In this document: piece by piece, positions 58,519 to 64,000 of the stretch
Position numbering within the stretch: position 1 is the stretch's first letter
How the letters are laid out: each line of letters starts with the position of its first letter
From: Mycolicibacter nonchromogenicus
Lineage (GTDB): Bacteria; Actinomycetota; Actinomycetes; Mycobacteriales; Mycobacteriaceae
DNA: 64,000 nt
Direction: 5' to 3'
Assembly (NCBI RefSeq): GCF_002101775.1
Contig: NZ_LQPI01000040.1
Location: forward strand, 62,001-126,000
Position numbers and translations under genes: made by a program
The notes under the pieces: model-generated
What the model was told of the DNA's origin: nothing
The model's database searches: none
The model's input: only the letters and a program-made list of their open reading frames with translations

Positions 58519-59982
58519 TCACTTGCCGTTCGAACCGTCCACTTCGCCGTCGTCGGCTTCGTCGGATCCCCGATAGATCTTCGGCCCGTTCGCGGGCGCG
58601 GCGGGCGGCGAGCCCGCGGACCGGAAGATGCGGGGTGTGCCGGGCTCGCCGGGTTTGGGGCGGTCATCGGCGGACACCGTCAAGCGCCCGACCACGATCG
58701 CCACCACCAGGCCACCCAGCGCAAGGCCGCACAGCGCCACGTCGAACGTGCTGGTGATCTGCTGCGCGAGTCCGTTGCCGTACACCGGGTTCGCCAACGC
58801 GGCGGCGCGCTGGGCTTCCGGGAGTCGCGGCGCCAGGCCGACACCCACGACGACGCGGGCGATGGTGAAGCCGACGAGGACGGCACTCACCGGCCAGACA
58901 GCGGCAGCCGGCACGGCGCGATTCCCCAGGTTGAGCCGCAGCCAGATCGCGATCGCCGCGGTCACCACGTCGAAGGAGGCCATCGCTGCGCTGTCATAAG
59001 GCGAATACGGCAGATCCAGGCCGACCGCGACGCTGAGATCGACGATGCGCATGAGCGCCGACCCGAGACTCCAGACGGTGATCAGCAACAACGTGTTGCG
59101 GGTGGCACCCAGCCAGGTGGCCGCCGCCGCGTTGCGCGCCGTGGCCACCGCCAGCAGCGCTGCGGCAGCCACCCACACCAGGTATCCCTCGAAACCGACC
59201 CCGGCTGTGGAGGTGTTCTGCGCGACTCCGTGAAAGCCGTCGATGTAGCGTCCCGCCGGCAGCACCCACACCAGGACCCCGGCGATCAGGGCGGACCCGC
59301 CGAGCAGGACGACAGCGAGCTGGGCGGCCTTGTCGCGCTGCAGAACCCACCTCGAGGCGACCACCACCGTGGCCCAGGCGACCGCTCCGTACACCAGCGC
59401 GGTCGCGATGATCGCGACTTGCTGCCGGCCGAGGCCGGTGGGTGAATCGGCGTCCGGGAAGGCGTAGTACACACGCCAATACAGGTTGAACAGCACGCTC
59501 AACGTGGCACCGACGATCGCCGCGTAACCCAGCGTCTGGACCGTGCGTCGCCACAGGCGCACCGGCCCGGCGAGCACCGGCTGTGCCACGAGCAGCGCCC
59601 CCGCGGCGCCCAGCAAGGCGCCCGGCCCGACACCGCCGGGAGGCCGGGGGCTTCCCCCGTAGCGGACGGTCTGGAGCACGTCGACGCCCACCACGCCGAC
59701 TAGCAACACCAGATACGGCGCGCTGAGCAGCAGCCGCAGTCTTTCCGTGGCGGCGGGTCGATTCGGCGCGCGCACGATCCCCCAGGGGCCGACGTAGGTC
59801 GCGGCGATCGCGGTCAGAGCGAGCACCGTGGCCACAGCCAGTGCAAGGAACAGTCCGGGCCTGCTGCTGGGGACACCGGCACCGAAGTGCAGGCTCCACG
59901 GCAATGCCGGTGCCGCGAGCAGCAGCGCCGCAGCGGTCGCATCGCGGCCGATATTCCAGCCCCTGGTCGACTCGGCGATCAC
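58519..59982 (-). CDS. Polytopic membrane protein, Rv0537c-like
   Basis: 487 residues with roughly ten or more hydrophobic segments across the length (for example AAALLLAAPALPWSLHFG, FLALAVATVLALTAIAATYV, LALCGLALGGLVVAIVVG) and a hydrophilic C-terminal tail rich in Pro, Asp and Gly (P-K-P-G-E-P-G-T-P-R...S-D-E-A-D-D-G-E). No catalytic motif recognised. Identification rests on length, topology and its place, divergent from the Rv0538-like gene. GTG start at 59982. Confidence 0.82.
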   Translation of the reverse strand: MIAESTRGWNIGRDATAAALLLAAPALPWSLHFGAGVPSSRPGLFLALAVATVLALTAIAATYVGPWGIVRAPNRPAATERLRLLLSAPYLVLLVGVVGVDVLQTVRYGGSPRPPGGVGPGALLGAAGALLVAQPVLAGPVRLWRRTVQTLGYAAIVGATLSVLFNLYWRVYYAFPDADSPTGLGRQQVAIIATALVYGAVAWATVVVASRWVLQRDKAAQLAVVLLGGSALIAGVLVWVLPAGRYIDGFHGVAQNTSTAGVGFEGYLVWVAAAALLAVATARNAAAATWLGATRNTLLLITVWSLGSALMRIVDLSVAVGLDLPYSPYDSAAMASFDVVTAAIAIWLRLNLGNRAVPAAAVWPVSAVLVGFTIARVVVGVGLAPRLPEAQRAAALANPVYGNGLAQQITSTFDVALCGLALGGLVVAIVVGRLTVSADDRPKPGEPGTPRIFRSAGSPPAAPANGPKIYRGSDEADDGEVDGSNGK

Positions 59983-60060
59983 CTGCTCACCATAACCGCG
60001 GGCGGGGCATACGCCATTGAACTGCGAAGATCGGTCCCTTCGCTGGTCGATCCGCGCGGC

Positions 60061-60066
60061 TAGACT
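60061..60066 (+). promoter_or_regulatory. Probable -10 box for the Rv0538-like gene
   Basis: TAGACT, 33 bases before ATG 60100, in the 117-bp divergent gap. A Shine-Dalgarno AAGGAG lies eight bases before the ATG. No clear -35 element. Confidence 0.4.
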
Positions 60067-60099
60067 GGTTATTCGGGTGGCCGGGGAAGGAGACGCGCA

Positions 60100-61737
60100 A
60101 TGGATGTCGCGCTCGGGGTGTCGGTTACCGGCGCGCTCGCCCGTTTGGCGCTCGTCGAATCAGACGCCTACGGCGATGCCGTGCTCGACGAGTCCATGCT
60201 CGATCTGACGCACAATCCGGTCGAAACGCTGACCGAGACGGTGACCGGAACCCACCGCATGCTGGCCGAAGAGGGCCACCGGCTGGCGGCCACACGACTG
60301 TCCTGGGCGGACTCGGAATTGATGGCAGAGCTTCGCCGTGCCCTCGAGGAGGCGGGAGTTGAGAACGTCTCCGAGCAGCCCCAGGCGCGCTCGGCGGTGG
60401 CGTTGGCGCGCAACGCCTCGGGCGAGGACGGCGAGACCGCGTGGCTGCCCGCCCCGGCCGGCGACGCGACGATGGCTGCACCCGCCGTGTCTGATGCCGG
60501 CGCTGCGGACGTCACGTCTACCGAGCTGGCCCCGGCGGTGGAGGGCGAGTCCGAACAGCAGCTCGCGTACTCGATGACTGACGATGATTCCGAACTGCTG
60601 CCGGTGGAATACGCCGAGGGCGACTACGACAGTTACGAGGACTACGGCGAGTACGGAGGCGACTACGACGACGACGAGCCGGTGGCGCCACCGCCGCCGG
60701 TGGGGCGTGCACTGTTGGTAGGCAGCTCGGTCGGTGGGATTTTGGTGGCCGGATGCGCGGCATTGGCCGTCGCGGTGACCATCGGCATTCGCCCGACTGC
60801 TGTATCGACGCCGTCGCAGCCTCCGGTGCTGGCGCAGCCGCCGCAGGCCCAACCGGTGCCCGGCAATTTCATGCCGGTGCTGCCCGTCCCGAAGCCGGTG
60901 CGGTTGCCCGCTCTGCAGGCACCTGATCCGGTGGTAGCTCCGGCAAAGCCGGCTGTCGTTGCCCCCGCGCCCGTCGTTCCGGCGCCTCCGGCTGCCCCCG
61001 CCCCGCCCGCGGTGATTCCGTTCCCCATTCCGATCCCGATCATCAGCGGGCCTCTTGGTGGTGGCGGCGGCGGTGGTTGGGTGCCCGGAGCGGGTGGTAG
61101 CGGCGGCAGCGGGTCTGGTGGCGGCAATCATTCCGGTGGCGGTGCCGGTTCGGGTGGTACTGGCACGGGTGGCGGTGCCGGTTCGGGTGGCACTGGCACT
61201 GGTGGCACCGGCACGGGTGGTGCTGATTCCGGCGGCAACGGTTCCGGAGGTGGACAGTCCGGCGGTGGCGGTGCGGGTGATTCCGGCAGTAATCCGGACG
61301 GATCGGGCAGTGGTTCGGGCGAGACCGGCTCCGGCGGTTCGGGCGAGACCGGCTCGGGCGGTTCGGGCGAGACCGGCTCGGGCGGTTCTTCCGGCGGATC
61401 CGGCGGCACCTCCGGAGGATCTGACGACAGCGGGTCGGGCGGAACTGGAGCGGGAACTGACTCGGGCGGATCCGGCAGCGATGCTGGAGGATCCGGCGGT
61501 GCGGGCTCGGGTGATGCCGGCGGCTCGGGCGGCGCCTCCTCCGGTTCCGGCAGCAGCGCCGGTGATTCTGGCGGTTCCAGCTCCGCGGGTTCCGGCGGGG
61601 ACTCCGGGGGCAGTTCTGACAGCGGGTCGAGTGGTGGCTCGAGCGGCGGTGATTCTGGCGGGTCGAGCGGCGGAGATTCTGGCGGCGGCTCAAGCAGCGG
61701 CGGTTCGAGCGGCGGATCCAGCGGCGCAGGTGACTGA
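60100..61737 (+). CDS. DUF7159-type membrane-anchored protein with Gly/Ser-rich tail, Rv0538-like
   Basis: 545 residues. N-terminal domain (1-90) starts M-D-V-A-L-G-V-S-V-T-G-A-L-A-R-L-A-L-V-E, seen in several mycobacterial surface proteins. Then an acidic Tyr/Asp-rich patch (170-193), one membrane helix (about 203-230), a Pro/Ala/Val-rich stretch (232-320) and a 220-residue Gly/Ser tail outside the membrane. M. tuberculosis Rv0538 has the same plan with a Pro/Thr-rich tail. Function unknown; a cell-wall-spanning role is plausible. Confidence 0.85.
   Translation: MDVALGVSVTGALARLALVESDAYGDAVLDESMLDLTHNPVETLTETVTGTHRMLAEEGHRLAATRLSWADSELMAELRRALEEAGVENVSEQPQARSAVALARNASGEDGETAWLPAPAGDATMAAPAVSDAGAADVTSTELAPAVEGESEQQLAYSMTDDDSELLPVEYAEGDYDSYEDYGEYGGDYDDDEPVAPPPPVGRALLVGSSVGGILVAGCAALAVAVTIGIRPTAVSTPSQPPVLAQPPQAQPVPGNFMPVLPVPKPVRLPALQAPDPVVAPAKPAVVAPAPVVPAPPAAPAPPAVIPFPIPIPIISGPLGGGGGGGWVPGAGGSGGSGSGGGNHSGGGAGSGGTGTGGGAGSGGTGTGGTGTGGADSGGNGSGGGQSGGGGAGDSGSNPDGSGSGSGETGSGGSGETGSGGSGETGSGGSSGGSGGTSGGSDDSGSGGTGAGTDSGGSGSDAGGSGGAGSGDAGGSGGASSGSGSSAGDSGGSSSAGSGGDSGGSSDSGSSGGSSGGDSGGSSGGDSGGGSSSGGSSGGSSGAGD
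61312..61383 (+). repeat. Three tandem 24-bp repeats in the Gly/Ser tail
   Basis: Three near-identical copies of a 24-base unit encode G-S-G-E-T-G-S-G. They sit within a longer GGX/GSS low-complexity region (about 61060-61735), a likely place for length variation by replication slippage. Confidence 0.85.
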
Positions 61738-61755
61738 GTCGCGGATCCCGTAGTC

Positions 61756-61768
61756 AGACCAGTGGTCT
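61756..61768. terminator. Short palindrome between convergent Rv0538-like and menE genes
   Basis: AGACCA-G-TGGTCT, a perfect 13-bp inverted repeat in the 29-bp convergent gap, covering the last bases of menE. It could form a small hairpin; a terminator role is tentative. Confidence 0.3.
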
Positions 61769-62924
61769 AGTCGGGCGCAAGCCCGTCGCGGGAAAACCGT
61801 TGTGCCAGTGCTTTCCGGTCCAGCTTGCCGATCCCGCGGCGGGGGAGTGCGGCAACGACATGCAGCTCGCGTGGGGCGGCCGTGATGTCCAGAGATCCCG
61901 CGACGTGGGCGCGCAATTCCTCCAGCGTCGGTTGACTCGCACCGGCGACCACCACCGCGGCGGCCACACGCTGCCCCAGCCGGTCGTCATCGATCCCGAA
62001 CACCGCGCACTCGGCCACCGCGGGATGCGTCGACAACACCGCTTCCACCGGACCCGGAAACACCGTCAAGCCGCCGGTGCTGATCGCGTCGTCGGCGCGG
62101 CCGAGCACGGTCAGCCGACCGGAGGAGTCAAGGGCGCCAATGTCATTGGTGGTAAACCATCCCGGCTCGGCGAACGGGTCCGGATCGACAGGATTGCGGT
62201 AACCCTGCGCCAGGGTCGCGCCGCCGATCGCGATCCTTCCGTCGTCTCCGATGCGCAGTTGCACGCCCGCCAATGGCACCCCGTCATAGACACAACCGCC
62301 GGCGGTCTCGCTCATACCGTAGGTGCGCACCACCCGCACCCCGGCGGCCGACGCCGCGTCCAGGATCGGTTGTGGCGCTGGGCCTCCGCCCAACAACACC
62401 GCATCCAGTTCGGCCAATGCGGCCGCGGACGAGGGCACGGCCAGCGCCTTGGCCAGTTGGGTGGCGACCAGCGAGGTGTAGCGCCTGCCGGAACCGAGGG
62501 CTGCCACCGCCGCGGGCAACCGCGTCACATCGAAACCCGTTGTGACATCCAGCTGAACCGGGGTGGTGCCCGCTACCAGGCTGCGCACCAGAACCTGGAT
62601 TCCGGCGATGTGATGCGGGGGCAGCGCCAACAGCCAGCTGCCCGGTCCGCCCAACCGGTCATGCGTGGCCGCAGCGCTGGCTTTCAGTGACATACCGGTC
62701 AGCAGTGCGCCTTTGGGAACACCAGTGGTTCCCGACGTCGCCACCACCAGTGCGATGTCGTCGTCGATGGGATCGCCCACCCGCAGCGCGCTCAGGGCCG
62801 ATGGGTCGGTGTCGGGGCCTACCGGCGTGAACGCGTCGTCGCCGCCGTCCAGGACGCGCTGCAGGGCAGGCAGGACCGTGGCGACGGCGTCACCGGGGAT
62901 GGCCAGCGCGCGTAGGCGTGCTAT
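61767..62924 (-). CDS. menE: o-Succinylbenzoate-CoA ligase MenE
   Basis: About 385 residues if translation begins at 62924. AMP-binding enzyme: ATP loop V-A-T-S-G-T-T-G-V-P-K-G, A5 block RTYGMSETAGGC, hinge TNDIGALDSSGRLTVLGRADD, terminal Lys in R-G-I-G-K-L-D-R-K. It makes OSB-CoA for menaquinone. No ATG, GTG or TTG lies near the N-terminus: the first in-frame GTG is about 50 codons in, close to the catalytic core. The best candidate is ATA 62924, overlapping the TAG of the DUF3349 gene, with GGGGGAA six bases upstream. An in-frame CTG corresponds to the start used in M. tuberculosis MenE. Confidence 0.9.
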   Translation of the reverse strand: MARLRALAIPGDAVATVLPALQRVLDGGDDAFTPVGPDTDPSALSALRVGDPIDDDIALVVATSGTTGVPKGALLTGMSLKASAAATHDRLGGPGSWLLALPPHHIAGIQVLVRSLVAGTTPVQLDVTTGFDVTRLPAAVAALGSGRRYTSLVATQLAKALAVPSSAAALAELDAVLLGGGPAPQPILDAASAAGVRVVRTYGMSETAGGCVYDGVPLAGVQLRIGDDGRIAIGGATLAQGYRNPVDPDPFAEPGWFTTNDIGALDSSGRLTVLGRADDAISTGGLTVFPGPVEAVLSTHPAVAECAVFGIDDDRLGQRVAAAVVVAGASQPTLEELRAHVAGSLDITAAPRELHVVAALPRRGIGKLDRKALAQRFSRDGLAPD

Positions 62925-63238
62925 GGGTTTCCCCCGTTGCTCGGGGCGTCGTTGGTGGGGGCATCGTCCAGCAGCCAGCCCTTTGCCGCCAACCGTTCTC
63001 GCACTCGTTCGACGTCTGCCGGGGCGGGCAGCTCGTTGGTCAGTCGGGCGATCAGCACCCCGATGTCGATCCGGTCGAACTCGCCGCGGCCGATCAATTC
63101 CCGGGCGACGTCTTTGACCTCGTCGTTGGTCAAGCGCCGCGACAGCAGGGCGAGCAGAGGAACGTAGTCGTTCTGTGGCACCCCATCGGGGTACCCGGCG
63201 CGCAACCAGGCGACGATCGAGGTGAGAAATTTGTTCAT
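62921..63238 (-). CDS. DUF3349 protein, Rv0543c-like
   Basis: 105 residues. A helical small protein, MNKFLTSIVAWLRAGYPDGV start, then two short helix-turn segments (YVPLLALLSRRLTNDEVKDV; I-G-V-L-I-A-R-L-T-N-E-L-P) and a flexible Asn/Ser/Gly tail. This is the DUF3349 fold known from Rv0543c; biochemical role unknown. Stop overlaps the proposed menE start. Membership in the menE-pitA gene group is conserved. Confidence 0.9.
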   Translation of the reverse strand: MNKFLTSIVAWLRAGYPDGVPQNDYVPLLALLSRRLTNDEVKDVARELIGRGEFDRIDIGVLIARLTNELPAPADVERVRERLAAKGWLLDDAPTNDAPSNGGNP

Positions 63239-63295
63239 ACTGCGTCAACTTCCCGCGCCGAAACCGGAAAGAACATGTCGGCTGCCATATTACGG

Positions 63296-63595
63296 TTACT
63301 CAAAGCCAAACACCTCGTCCCAAATGTCCCAGTCATCCCACTGCCAGCCGATGCGGTGCTCGATGAAATCGCGGGCGATGAACAGCACGCCGACAAGAAC
63401 CACGGTGAGCAACAGCGTGAAGATCATTCGCCGCAGCAGCAGCAATTCCCGGCGGTGCTCAGTCGGGCCATCGGCGGCGTGGCCCAGGCGCACCCCGATG
63501 GCGAACATTGCCGGCAGAGTCGCACCGACCAGCAGGCCGAAGATCAGGATCTTGGCGGTGGCCACGTAGTCGAACCAGGTGCTCAAAGTGTTCAC
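63296..63595 (-). CDS. Small two-helix membrane protein, Rv0544c-like
   Basis: 99 residues with two hydrophobic helices (about 13-36, KILIFGLLVGATLPAMFAIG; about 58-74, FTLLLTVVLVGVLFIA) and a Trp/Asp-rich C-terminus (W-Q-W-D-D-W-D-I-W-D-E). GTG 63595 overlaps the pitA stop (GTGA), so it is coupled to the phosphate transporter and may be an accessory factor; no direct evidence. Confidence 0.88.
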   Translation of the reverse strand: MNTLSTWFDYVATAKILIFGLLVGATLPAMFAIGVRLGHAADGPTEHRRELLLLRRMIFTLLLTVVLVGVLFIARDFIEHRIGWQWDDWDIWDEVFGFE

Positions 63596-64000
63596 ACACC
63601 GTCCCCCTCCGTGCGGATCTCGCGAGAAGGACTGGCGGGAGTCGGTTGCGGTGCAATGACTTCAAGGCCATCGGTCATGTGTGCACCCCAATCGGCGGTG
63701 ACATTGGTGTGGTCGACCGGGACTTTGCGGGATTGCAGCCAGATGAGCGCGGACAGACCCACCAGCAGGAGCACGCCGGTGATGGTGCCGGGGTAACCGC
63801 CGATCCGGTGGATCAGGTGGTAGGTGACCGCGCCGATGGTCCCAGCCAGCGGCAGGGTGATCAGCCAGGCGGTCGCCATCCGGCGGGCAACACCCCAGCG
63901 CACGTTGGCCCCCGGCTTTCCCAGACCCGACCCCAACACCGAGCCGGTCACCACCTGTGTGGTCGACAGGGAGTAGCCGAAATGGCTGGACAACAAAATG
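63592..64000 (-). CDS. pitA: Pit-family inorganic phosphate transporter, C-terminal part
   Basis: The gene runs off the right edge; about 136 C-terminal codons are present. Typical Pit C-terminal repeat: H-F-G-Y-S-L-S-T-T-Q-V-V-T-G-S-V-L-G-S-G-L with G-V-A-R-R-M-A-T-A-W-L-I-T-L-P, the signature shared by both halves of PiT carriers, then two membrane helices and a hydrophilic tail. Position beside Rv0544c- and Rv0543c-like genes and menE matches Rv0545c. Confidence 0.92.
   Translation of the reverse strand, partial: ILLSSHFGYSLSTTQVVTGSVLGSGLGKPGANVRWGVARRMATAWLITLPLAGTIGAVTYHLIHRIGGYPGTITGVLLLVGLSALIWLQSRKVPVDHTNVTADWGAHMTDGLEVIAPQPTPASPSREIRTEGDGV

Noticed and set aside
61043..61753. Open frames on both strands over the Gly/Ser repeat region
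   Set aside because: Produced by repetitive GC-rich codons of the Rv0538-like tail; no start signal or homology.
1..64000. CRISPR arrays, insertion sequences, integrases, tRNA or rRNA genes
   Set aside because: No spaced direct repeats, transposase or recombinase domains, and no cloverleaf or rRNA-like stretch noticed; a covariance search (tRNAscan, Infernal) would be decisive.

Overview
The window is high-GC actinobacterial DNA, almost certainly from a fast-growing Mycobacterium (Mycolicibacterium). The evidence is a complete six-gene mce set, many paralogous fadE/fadD/echA-type genes, an F420-type luciferase-family enzyme, and a right end whose order (menA, MTA phosphorylase, Rv0537c-, Rv0538-like genes, menE, Rv0543c-, Rv0544c-like genes, pitA) follows the M. 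tuberculosis Rv0534c-Rv0545c block as I remember it. No rRNA, tRNA, CRISPR, insertion sequence or phage gene was seen.

Left (1-12.3 kb): the tail of a CoA transferase is coupled to a cytochrome P450. Facing it is an eight-gene operon read leftwards (P450, acyl-CoA dehydrogenase, MaoC-type hydratase, DUF35 protein, second dehydrogenase, second MaoC protein, Ltp2-like thiolase, TetR). It has the gene content of the mycobacterial igr operon (cyp125-fadE28-fadE29-chsH2-chsH1-ltp2), which removes the last three carbons of the sterol side chain. Divergent from it are an aldehyde dehydrogenase and a tandem-domain CoA transferase.

Middle (12.4-55.9 kb): a mce operon (mceA-F plus a secreted protein) without adjacent yrbE permease genes, then a dense beta-oxidation-like cluster. 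It holds five amidohydrolase-2 paralogues, six acyl-CoA dehydrogenases (including short/long pairs), three acyl-CoA synthetases, six crotonase-fold proteins, MaoC hydratases, a second thiolase-DUF35 pair, an SDR, an HpcH/HpaI aldolase, a TauD-type dioxygenase, a D-2-hydroxyacid dehydrogenase, a DapB-like reductase, a nitroreductase and one TetR gene. Genes are packed in divergent operons with many 1-4 nt start/stop overlaps.

Main observation: every intergenic promoter region from the mce operon to 53 kb (ten regions) carries a related 16-bp imperfect palindrome, with consensus close to GRNAAYRATSATTYTC and best copy GAGAATAATGATTCTC at 25230-25245. One copy precedes the TetR gene at 48925. 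This suggests one autoregulated TetR-controlled catabolic regulon that includes an Mce importer. The substrate cannot be read from sequence; the gene types fit a branched or cyclic lipid such as a steroid- or terpenoid-like acid.

Right (55.9-64 kb): conserved core genes for menaquinone synthesis (menA, menE), methylthioadenosine salvage, a cutinase, membrane proteins and the end of a Pit phosphate transporter. The 16-bp motif was not seen here.
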